This document shows, one piece after another, positions 53,122-64,000 of a stretch of DNA of 64,000 nt (the stretch's first letter is position 1; every line of letters begins with the position of its first letter). The position numbers and the translations under genes were made by a program. This stretch comes from Streptomyces malaysiensis subsp. samsunensis. Its GTDB lineage: Bacteria > Actinomycetota > Actinomycetes > Streptomycetales > Streptomycetaceae. The stretch is from assembly GCF_024519315.1 (NCBI RefSeq), contig NZ_JANIIC010000024.1, forward strand, positions 1-64,000, in the 5' to 3' direction. The notes beneath the pieces are model-generated. The model was given only the letters and a program-made list of their open reading frames with translations, ran no database searches and was not told the origin of the DNA.

Positions 53122-53877
53122 ATGGATCTTGGACTCAAAGACCGGGTGTACATCGTCACCGGAGCCACCCGCGGGCTCGGGCTCGCGACCGCCCGTGAGC
53201 TGATCGCCGACGGTGCGAAGGCCGTCATCACCGGCCGCGACGCCGATACGGCGGCCGCCGTCGCCGCCGACTTCGGGCCCAACGCCGTCGGCGCCGCCGC
53301 CGACAACGCCGACCCCGAGGCCGCGGGCCGCCTCATCGCCACCGCCCGCGAGCACTTCGGCCGCTTCGACGGCGTCCTCATCAGCGTCGGCGGCCCCCCG
53401 GCCGGGCTGACCGCCGACATCACCGACGCCCAGTGGCAGGCCGCCTTCGACTCCGTCTTCCTCGGCGCCGTCCGCCTCGCCCGCACCGCCGCGGACCAAC
53501 TCGCCTCCGGCGGCGTGATCGGCTTCGTCCTCTCCGGCTCCGTCCGCGAGCCGATCCCCGGCCTCACCATCTCCAACGGCCTGCGGCCCGGCCTCGCCGG
53601 CTTCGCCAAATCCCTCTCCCTCGAGGTCGGCCCCCGCGGCATCCGCGTCGTTGGCCTCCTCCCGTCCCGCATCGACACCGACCGCATCCGCGAGCTCGAC
53701 GGCCTCTCGGGCGACGCGGAGGCCGCGCGGGAGCGGAACGCGGCGGCGATTCCGCTGGGGCGGTATGGGACGCCCGAGGAATTCGGCAAGGCCGCGGCGT
53801 TCTTGCTGTCCCCGGCGGCGTCGTATCTCACGGGCGTGATGCTTCCGGTGGACGGCGGGGCGCTGCACAACCTCTGA
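53122..53877 (+). CDS. SDR family oxidoreductase
   Basis: 251 residues. Nucleotide site VYIVTGATRGLGLATARELI, then VLISVGGPPAG, and C-terminal SYLTGVMLPVDGG. The usual Tyr-x3-Lys is absent: the expected position reads SNGLRPGLAGFAKSL, so catalysis may be altered, as in some divergent SDRs. ATG at 53122 begins 4 bp after the GH15 stop, implying cotranscription. Confidence 0.85.
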   Translation: MDLGLKDRVYIVTGATRGLGLATARELIADGAKAVITGRDADTAAAVAADFGPNAVGAAADNADPEAAGRLIATAREHFGRFDGVLISVGGPPAGLTADITDAQWQAAFDSVFLGAVRLARTAADQLASGGVIGFVLSGSVREPIPGLTISNGLRPGLAGFAKSLSLEVGPRGIRVVGLLPSRIDTDRIRELDGLSGDAEAARERNAAAIPLGRYGTPEEFGKAAAFLLSPAASYLTGVMLPVDGGALHNL

Positions 53878-53884
53878 GCATGGG

Positions 53885-54000
53885 CGCCTCCGGCGGGCAA
53901 TCCCCACCCCGCCCCTTCCCGAAAGACGGGGCTCCGCCCCGTCACCCCGCCGGGGCTCCGCCCCGGACCCCGCTCCTCAAACGCCGGAGGGGCTGGAGGA
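53885..54000. repeat. Nested inverted-repeat element of the common Streptomyces type
   Basis: CCTCCGGCG (53887-53895) and CGCCGGAGG (53982-53990) are outer arms. Inside are GACGGGGC-TCC-GCCCCGTC (53925-53943) and CCGGGGC-TCC-GCCCCGG (53950-53966). The segment GACCCCGCTCCTCAAACGCC is one I recognise as frequently repeated between Streptomyces genes. It acts as a terminator between convergent genes. Bases 54001-54261 show nothing else I can support. Confidence 0.7.
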
Positions 54001-54261
54001 CACCCCCGGCCGAACGCGGGCCGGACAGGCGTTGTGCCGCCGGGGGGCGGTCGCCGACGAGACGGGAGGGGGCGGGGTCGGCGGGGTGGGGTCCTGGACG
54101 CTCGGGGTTCCCCATGCCGAAGGCCAGGGGCGTATGTGTGGCGCCAACTCCCGGCCAACGCAACGATCATCGTTCATCGGTGCCGTAAATATACGGTCCA
54201 GGGCCCCGCCCCGGAGGCCCCGCACCCGCACCCGCACACCCAAGCACCCGCAACCGCAGAC

Positions 54262-54816
54262 CTACCGCGCCCGCTCCGCCCCATGTCGCGCCACCCTCAG
54301 CCGCACCTCCGCCGGCAGCCGCTCCAGGCCCGCCGAGCTCCGGGCCCGCTCCAGCGCTTCCGCCCGCACAGCGTCCAGCATCCGCGTCGGTTCCGCGCGC
54401 GGTTCCAGCACCAGCCCCATTCGCGCCTCCGGCGTGGTCCGTCGGCCCCGTAGAAGGACGTGGGCGCGCTCCACACCGTCCAGTGACTCCGCGTCCGCCA
54501 GGAGCGCCGACTCCAGCGCGCGCCCCCGCAGCAGGGCGCCCTCGCCGTCGCCGGTCTCCACCAGCACTTCCTGCAACCGGCGCCGCCGCAGCTGGGCCAG
54601 GAACCAGCACAGCGCCAGCACGAACAGCACCGCCAGCGCCGCGATGACGGCCGGCCACCACCAACCGGTGTCCCGCCACCGCGTCCGGTCCGCCCGACTG
54701 AGCAGCACATCGTTCCGCCCGTCGAACGGCGACCACCCGGCCAGGACCACCGCGCCCACCCCGGCCAGCACCAGACCCACGACCCCCAGCAGCACCCGGT
54801 TGACGATGCTCAGCAT
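54262..54816 (-). CDS. Alkaline shock response membrane anchor protein AmaP
   Basis: 184 residues. Two transmembrane helices (VNRVLLGVVGLVLAGVGAVV and WWPAVIAALAVLFVLALCWF) and a C-terminal cytosolic domain (LESALLADAESLDGVERAHV ... EPTRMLDAVRAEALERARSS). AmaP anchors Asp23 to the membrane in Gram-positives. Last gene of the Asp23 operon, 7 bp after the DUF6286 gene. Confidence 0.82.
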   Translation of the reverse strand: MLSIVNRVLLGVVGLVLAGVGAVVLAGWSPFDGRNDVLLSRADRTRWRDTGWWWPAVIAALAVLFVLALCWFLAQLRRRRLQEVLVETGDGEGALLRGRALESALLADAESLDGVERAHVLLRGRRTTPEARMGLVLEPRAEPTRMLDAVRAEALERARSSAGLERLPAEVRLRVARHGAERAR

Positions 54817-54823
54817 GGCGTGC

Positions 54824-55507
54824 TCACCCCTTCGACTTCGCCGACCGGCGGACACGGACGGACAGGGCGGGCCGCCGGGCCAGGCCCAGTTGGTGGATGC
54901 CCTCGTGGAGGACGGTGTCCAGATCCGCCCGTACCTCGTCGAGGTCGCGGAAGTGGGCCAGCGCGCGGGCCCTGATCCGCCGACGGCCGACGTCGACCCG
55001 GGCCGACCGCACACCGGGCACCTCCATCGCCCGGTCCCGCAGCACCAGCCCCGCCGAGGTCCGGTCGATCCCGGCCCGCACGGCGACCCCGGACTCCGCA
55101 TCCTCCACGTCCTTCTCCGCACCCGCACCCGCACCCGGCGAACGCATCGGCAGCAGCCCACGCAGCCCCGGCGTCAGCGCCAGGACCACCATCCACACCC
55201 CCAGCGCGGCCAGCAGCGCGGCCCCGCTCATGATCCACGGGTCGTCCAGCGGCCGCGCGGCGAGTTGATCGGCGAGCCATTCCCGCCATCGCATGGCGGG
55301 CCGACCCGAGCGCACGGCCGCCACGTCGTACAGCAACAGCCCGCTGACGGCGAAGACGACCAGGGCGACGATCCCGGCCGGCACCCGCCGCGCGGACCAG
55401 AAGCGCTTCGCGCGCACGGGCGGATCCCCGTCCCCGGCATCCGTACCCGCCCTCCCGCCGTACGCCGACGCCGAGGTGGACTGACGCATCTTCTGGTCGG
55501 TGTTCAT
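54824..55507 (-). CDS. DUF6286 family membrane protein
   Basis: 227 residues. Low-complexity N-terminus, two transmembrane helices (VPAGIVALVVFAVSGLLLYD; MSGAALLAALGVWMVVLALT), then a soluble domain (AGLVLRDRAMEVPGVRSARV ... DLDEVRADLDTVLHEGIHQL) that resembles the C-terminus of the adjacent AmaP. ATGA overlap with the Asp23 gene. Part of the envelope-stress cluster. Confidence 0.82.
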   Translation of the reverse strand: MNTDQKMRQSTSASAYGGRAGTDAGDGDPPVRAKRFWSARRVPAGIVALVVFAVSGLLLYDVAAVRSGRPAMRWREWLADQLAARPLDDPWIMSGAALLAALGVWMVVLALTPGLRGLLPMRSPGAGAGAEKDVEDAESGVAVRAGIDRTSAGLVLRDRAMEVPGVRSARVDVGRRRIRARALAHFRDLDEVRADLDTVLHEGIHQLGLARRPALSVRVRRSAKSKG

Positions 55508-55905
55508 CGCACCCTGTCCCTCCCCCGACGCGCCTTCCGCTCCGGGCGCTCCCACTGCGGCACATGCAGCCGTTCGACCGTCACGGCGACCTCGGGCACC
55601 TCCATGCCCGTCAACTCGCTTACCCGTTCGATCACCTGACGACGCACCGCACCGCAGTGCGCACCGATGTCCGACGGGTAGCCGAGCTCGACGGCGACCC
55701 GGACGCGCGCGACGCCCCCGCGCACCGCGGCGACCGCGTTCGGCCGCGCGACGGTGACATCGGTAAGGCCGCCATCCCACACGGCCACGGCGTCCACGGC
55801 CTCCGCCGCATGGCCACGCAACGCCTCCCGCGCCGCCTGCGAGGCGATCTTCGCAACGACCCGGTCCGCGATCCGCGTCGCGCCCCGCTCACCCGGCTCG
55901 ACCAC
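55504..55905 (-). CDS. Asp23/Gls24-family protein
   Basis: 133 residues. Asp23 core: ATRIADRVVAKIASQAAREA, VTVARPNAVAAVRGGVARVR, VELGYPSDIGAHCGAVRRQV, LTGMEVPEVAVTVERLHVP. Forms cytosolic sheets under the membrane in Firmicutes. GTG start at 55905. Confidence 0.85.
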   Translation of the reverse strand: MVEPGERGATRIADRVVAKIASQAAREALRGHAAEAVDAVAVWDGGLTDVTVARPNAVAAVRGGVARVRVAVELGYPSDIGAHCGAVRRQVIERVSELTGMEVPEVAVTVERLHVPQWERPERKARRGRDRVR

Positions 55906-55962
55906 AACGCGTCCTTACGGTCGTCACTGTCATCGCCATGGCGTCCATGGCGTCCATGGGGT

Positions 55963-56160
55963 TCACCGTGGCCGTCCGTCACGGTCACGGTCACGGGACC
56001 GGAAGAAGTCGCCCGGCTCCAGATCACCGTCCAGGAACCTGCCGACGATGAACCCGACGGCTCCCAACGCCGCCACCAGCAGAAAGGCCCCGAAACCACC
56101 GAAGTAACCCGCGAAAGCCAGCGCCATTCCCGCGATCATCCCGACCACGGCCATGCTCAT
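55963..56160 (-). CDS. Small membrane protein of the Asp23 cluster
   Basis: 65 residues: two hydrophobic helices (VVGMIAGMALAFAGYFGGFG; AFLLVAALGAVGFIVGRFLD) and a charged tail (LEPGDFFRSRDRDRDGRPR). The GRFLDG turn resembles DUF2273, a regular small partner of Asp23 operons. ATG at 56160. Lies between the two Asp23-family genes. Confidence 0.78.
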   Translation of the reverse strand: MSMAVVGMIAGMALAFAGYFGGFGAFLLVAALGAVGFIVGRFLDGDLEPGDFFRSRDRDRDGRPR

Positions 56161-56201
56161 CGTGTGCTCCCCTGCTGGAGCCGACCGGGACCGCCGCCGG
56201 C

Positions 56202-56726
56202 CTACTGGAGCCGCGGCTCCGTCGGTTCCTCTTCCTCGTCCGGCAACTTCACATCGCTGACCGCGATATTGACCTCGACCGCCTCGAGGCCGGTCATCCG
56301 CTCGACCGCCGCGATCACGTTCTCCCGTACGGCCCGTGCGACATCGGCGATGGAGACGCCGTAGTCCACCACGATCTCCAGGTCGAGGGCCGTCTGTACC
56401 TCCCCCACCTCCGCCTTCACCCCGCGGGTGACCGACCGGCCGCCGGGCACCCGGTCCCGTACGACCCCGAAGGTGCGCGCGATACCGCCGCCCATCGCAT
56501 GGACGCCGACCACATCGCGGGCCGCCATACCCGCGATCTTCTCGACGACGCCATCGGCGATGGTGGTCCGCCCCCGCGCGGCCGGGTCGCCGCCGCCCCG
56601 CCGGGTCCGTTCGGCGGCGGCCGGGCCGATGCCGGCCCCGGCGGCACCCAGCGTCTTGGGCGTACCGGCGGCGGGTTCCGTGGCCTGGTTCTCGGGTCGG
56701 CGGTTCCGTGGTGCGGTCTCGGACAT
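56202..56726 (-). CDS. Asp23/Gls24-family envelope stress protein
   Basis: 174 residues with a disordered Thr/Pro/Ala N-terminus (about 1-50) then the Asp23 core: GRTTIADGVVEKIAGMAARD, VVGVHAMGGGIART, VDYGVSIADVARAVRENVIA, TGLEAVEVNIAVSDVKLPDE. First gene of the operon; AGGGA before the ATG at 56726. Confidence 0.9.
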   Translation of the reverse strand: MSETAPRNRRPENQATEPAAGTPKTLGAAGAGIGPAAAERTRRGGGDPAARGRTTIADGVVEKIAGMAARDVVGVHAMGGGIARTFGVVRDRVPGGRSVTRGVKAEVGEVQTALDLEIVVDYGVSIADVARAVRENVIAAVERMTGLEAVEVNIAVSDVKLPDEEEEPTEPRLQ

Positions 56727-56916
56727 CACCGATCGTCCCTTCCGAGGCGAAGAGCGTTCGAAGAGGTTTCCGCTCGCTCTTACTGCCACCATAAAGGCGC
56801 CTTCCCCGAACCGCCTCGGAGATGCGGCACTCGCGCGATCGATACGGCAGGCTGGGACCAGACGGCAGGCCGGGGCCAGGAGGACTCGGTCCCGTCCGGC
56901 GCTAAGGGGTGGCACG

Positions 56917-57651
56917 GTGGTCACGGACCGGCTCGCGCAAACCGTAAGGGAGCAGTTGCGGCTTGGTCGGCTGCTGCCCCTGGGCGAGCGGGAGGACGGC
57001 TCCTGGATCACCGAACGCGCGGCGGCCGAGGTGCTCGGGCGGGCCGCCGCCGAGGTCCCCGACGCGCACCGGGGATCGCTCCGGATCGCCCCCGCCGACC
57101 CCGACGCCGTCGAAGCGCCCGCGGTCCCGCCCCCGCCGAGCGCCCTGCCACCCGGCCCCCTGCGTATCGCGGCGGAGTGCGGGGCCACGCTGGCGGAACC
57201 GCTTCCGGTGACGGCGGACCGGCTGCGCGACGTACTGCTCGACGCGGCGACGGACCGGCTCGGCCTGCTGGTGGAGGCGGTGGACATACGGGTGACGGAG
57301 GTGCTGGAGGAACTCCCGGCCCTGCGACACCACCAACCGCCACCGCGGCCACGACCACAATCACCACCACCGGCCGCCGGAAGCCCCGACCCGGACTCCG
57401 CCGCCGCGGCCGTCGCCCGCGCCATCGCCTCCGTGCCCGGTGTCGCCCGGCTCGCGCCGGTGCTGGGATCGCCCCGGGCCGTGCGGATCGAGGGTGCGCA
57501 TATCCGCGTCGAGCTGGCCGTGGCGGCGGGCCATCGCGCCGTGGATGTGGCGAGGGCGGTGCGCACCGCGGTGGCACGGTCCGCCCCAGTGCTCGCGCCC
57601 GGAGATCAGCCGCCCACGGTGGCCGTCCTGGTCACCGCCGTAGAGCCCTGA
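56917..57651 (+). CDS. Nucleopolyhedrovirus P10-type annotated protein, probable degenerate Asp23-like
   Basis: 244 residues. Proteins like this are often named P10 family, which is uninformative. Residues 165-235 (SAAAAVARAIASVPGVARLA, then VRIEGAHIRVELAVAAGHRA and VDVARAVRTAVARS) follow the Asp23 pattern, and residues 15-60 and 80-130 look like weaker copies. A proline-rich linker lies between (about 138-160). GTG at 56917 with AGGGG. Divergent from the Asp23 operon, so probably part of the same system. Confidence 0.68.
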   Translation: MVTDRLAQTVREQLRLGRLLPLGEREDGSWITERAAAEVLGRAAAEVPDAHRGSLRIAPADPDAVEAPAVPPPPSALPPGPLRIAAECGATLAEPLPVTADRLRDVLLDAATDRLGLLVEAVDIRVTEVLEELPALRHHQPPPRPRPQSPPPAAGSPDPDSAAAAVARAIASVPGVARLAPVLGSPRAVRIEGAHIRVELAVAAGHRAVDVARAVRTAVARSAPVLAPGDQPPTVAVLVTAVEP

Positions 57652-57663
57652 CCAGAGCGCCCT

Positions 57664-57728
57664 CCCCGGACTGAACCACAGCCCCGGACTGAACCACAGC
57701 CCCGGCCGATCACCGCCCCGGCCGATCA
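57664..57728. repeat. Tandem duplications on the OsaB-like stop codon
   Basis: CCCCGGACTGAACCACAG occurs twice in tandem (57664-57681, 57682-57699), followed by CCCCGGCCGATCA twice (57700-57712, 57716-57728). The last TCA is the reverse-strand stop of the receiver-domain gene. Confidence 0.75.
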
Positions 57729-58216
57729 GCTCTCGGCGCCGTACTTCCGGAGCCCGTCGACCGTGCGCTCCAACTCCTCGACGCGGTCGGCCAAGTGCTC
57801 GGTCCGCGCCTCCAGCTCACGGTTCTTACGGTGCATCTCCAGGAACACATTGACCTTCGTCCGCAGCAGCCAGGGGTCGAAGGGTTTGGTGAGGAAGTCG
57901 GCGGCGCCGATCGCATAACCCCGGTAGGCGTAGTCGGAGTCGGCGTCGGTCCCGGTCAGCAGGATGATCGGGACGTCCTTGGTCTGGTCGAGCCGTTTGA
58001 TGTTGGCGGCGGTCTCGAAGCCGTCCATGCCCGGCATCAGTACGTCGAGCAGTACGACGGCGAAGTCCTGGCGCAGCATCGCCTTCAGCGCCTCCTCGCC
58101 GGACCGGGCGCGGACGAGTTGCTGTTCGAGCGGGCCGAGGACGGCCTCCAGCGCGATCAGGTTCTCCTCCATGTCGTCGACGATGAGGATTCCGGCCTTC
58201 TCGGACGTGGCGGCGC

Positions 58217-58220
<4 letters not shown>
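57726..58220 (-). CDS. Single-domain response regulator with coiled coil (OsaB-like)
   Basis: 164 residues. Receiver domain: acidic pocket ILIVDDMEEN, phospho-acceptor Asp in VVLLDVLMPGMDGF, lysine in ADFLTKPFDPWLL. No DNA-binding domain; instead a C-terminal coiled coil (HRKNRELEARTEHLADRVEE). This architecture and its ATGA overlap with a poly-HAMP hybrid kinase match the S. coelicolor OsaB/OsaA osmoadaptation pair as I know it. It may signal through protein contact. Confidence 0.85.
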
Positions 58221-62656
<4,436 letters not shown>

Positions 62657-62748
62657 CGCGTCGTCCCTTAAAGATCATTCATATCCCCCTGTCTGTCATA
62701 ATATGGCACCTAGACGGACTAAACCGCCCGTATTGCCCTGGAGCGCAC

Positions 62749-64000
62749 GTGGGAGCCTTGATTCCTCTCGCGCGTGAGTCCGTGTCGCGGACGACACTGC
62801 CCGGAAGTGTGCGCGCGCCCGGCGCGGCACGCGCCTTCGTCCGTACGGCACTTACGGGACGGAGCGCAGCGGAGGCGTTCACACCGGTGACCCTCGACGA
62901 GCAGTCCATCGATGACGCGGTACTGCTGGTGAGCGAGCTGGTCACCAACGCCGTCCTGCACGCGGGCACCCGGGTCGAGGTGGTCTGCCGGCTCCAGCCC
63001 GGTGAAGGTCCCGGCGGCGAGGGCGGCCCCATGGGGCCCGAGGGGACGCCCGGCCAGGACGAGGTGCCGAGAGACATCCCGAACCAACCCGGGATCGTCG
63101 TGGAGGTCGCGGACCTCCACCCCGCCAGCACCGTATACGGGGGGCCGGAGACCCAGCGCCGGGGCCGCGGCCGCGGGCTCCAGCTGATCGGGGCGCTCGC
63201 GGAATCCTGGGGCGTGACCTATCACCGCACCCGTAAGGCGGTCTGGTTCCGGCTGGACGCCGAGCGGGCGGGGCCCGGGTTCGACGCCGTCCCCACTACC
63301 GCGCTCGGGCGTGAGCTGCGGTTCGCCGAGACCCTCGCCCCCGCTCCGCCGCGTGAGCAGCGCGACCCGACCGCCGACTGGGTGGACCGCGGCGGACCGT
63401 CCTTCCTCGCCGAGGCCAGCGAACTGCTCACCGGTCAGCTTGACGAGAACATGGTCGCTGCCCTGGCCGGGCAGCTCCTGGTGCCCCGGCTGGCCGACTG
63501 GTGCGCGGTCTGGCTGACCACCGAGAGCGGCCAGCTGCACCTCGCCCGCGTCTGGCACAGCGACGAGCACCGGATCGGCGCGCTCCGTATGTCGCTGGAG
63601 CGGTATCCGCCGCCGACCGGGCTCGGCTCGGCGGGCACCTCCTGGCCCTGGCCGGGGATCGCGGACAGCCAGGGGACGGGCGGCTCCGCGGTGTGTTTCC
63701 CGCTGATCGCCCACGGCCGCAGCCATGGTGCCCTGCTGCTCGGCCGGGCCGGCGTGCCCCGGATGGCCGAGGGCGTGGTGCGGCTCTCGGAGGACGTGGC
63801 GCGGCGGGTGGCCCAGGCGGTGGCCACGGCCCGGCTCTACACCCGGCAGGCGACGATCAGCCGGGCGCTGCAACGCCGGCAGCTGCCCATGTCACTCGCC
63901 CACATCCCCGGGGTGGACACGGCGATCGTCTACGAGCCGCACGGCGAGGGGCAGACCGTCGGCGGCGACTTCTACGACCTGTTCCCCATGGGCGACCGCC
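62749..64000 (+). CDS. RsbW-GAF-PP2C regulatory protein (OsaC-like), cut by window end
   Basis: 417 codons are visible; the frame is open at 64000. HATPase_c_2 (RsbW-like) about 25-165 with N-box LLVSELVTNAVLHAGTRVEV and G-box GRGRGLQLIGALAESWG. GAF-like region about 220-365 (LVPRLADWCAVWLTTESGQL; AVCFPLIAHGRSHGALLLGR). SpoIIE/PP2C onset about 380 (LQRRQLPMSLAHIPGVD; GEGQTVGGDFYDLFP). S. coelicolor OsaC, which switches off SigB after osmotic stress, has RsbW, PAS, GAF and PP2C parts; I see no clear PAS. GTG start at 62749 after GGAGC. Divergent from the kinase gene. Confidence 0.85.
   Translation, partial: MGALIPLARESVSRTTLPGSVRAPGAARAFVRTALTGRSAAEAFTPVTLDEQSIDDAVLLVSELVTNAVLHAGTRVEVVCRLQPGEGPGGEGGPMGPEGTPGQDEVPRDIPNQPGIVVEVADLHPASTVYGGPETQRRGRGRGLQLIGALAESWGVTYHRTRKAVWFRLDAERAGPGFDAVPTTALGRELRFAETLAPAPPREQRDPTADWVDRGGPSFLAEASELLTGQLDENMVAALAGQLLVPRLADWCAVWLTTESGQLHLARVWHSDEHRIGALRMSLERYPPPTGLGSAGTSWPWPGIADSQGTGGSAVCFPLIAHGRSHGALLLGRAGVPRMAEGVVRLSEDVARRVAQAVATARLYTRQATISRALQRRQLPMSLAHIPGVDTAIVYEPHGEGQTVGGDFYDLFPMGDR

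Overview
The window is chromosomal DNA from a Streptomyces or very close relative. GC is high almost throughout, codon third positions are nearly all G or C, many starts are GTG, and operons are tied together by 4-bp ATGA or GTGA overlaps. The gene content is diagnostic of the genus: a chaplin, a Spo0M-type protein, a streptophobe-type membrane protein, a helix-turn-helix/DUF397 pair, a 38-residue transporter-associated peptide, and an OsaABC-like osmostress signalling locus. From memory, the order from the chaplin through serB, fabI-fabG, moaA and the acetate-type symporter resembles the part of the S. coelicolor core chromosome around chpE. I could not check this by alignment.

Layout. 1-9.5 kb: DNA glycosylase, Spo0M, barstar-like protein, PEBP protein, HNH nuclease, SPFH/NfeD pair, ABC ATPase, a conserved unknown, a short chaplin and a NarL-type two-component pair. 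9.9-25.4 kb: secreted lytic transglycosylase-like protein, FHA-ABC transporter, streptophobe-type protein, serB, SixA phosphatase, MFS exporter with its small partner and a divergent GntR regulator, fabI-fabG, Old Yellow Enzyme with divergent MarR regulator, and a secreted ThuA-domain protein.

25.5-34.2 kb is the accessory part. It holds a polymorphic-toxin module: an SseB-like protein, a WXG-like helical protein and a 1488-residue RHS/YD-repeat protein ending in an apparent ParB-fold toxin domain, followed by two small immunity-type genes. GC falls sharply over the toxin tip and immunity genes. Next come a Uma2-type nuclease, an RsbW-like ATPase, a Scr1/WhiJ-type regulator and its DUF397 partner. 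Imperfect 24-bp direct repeats lie on both sides of that second group.

34.4-53.9 kb is housekeeping again: a TldD/TldE protease pair, a tyrosyl-tRNA synthetase, small membrane proteins, moaA, an SSS symporter with DUF485 partner, a secreted subtilisin, a lysoplasmalogenase/sterol-desaturase pair, a lipoprotein, an exonuclease-BRCT protein, SURF1, a GH15 enzyme and an SDR. 54.2-57.7 kb is an Asp23/AmaP envelope-stress cluster. 57.7-64 kb is an OsaB/OsaA-like pair (single receiver plus poly-HAMP hybrid kinase), divergent from an OsaC-like RsbW-GAF-PP2C gene cut by the window end.

Two observations stand out beyond the gene list. One is the toxin/immunity module with its compositional break. The other is that short tandem duplications sit on the stop codon of the reverse-strand gene in at least six convergent gene pairs.
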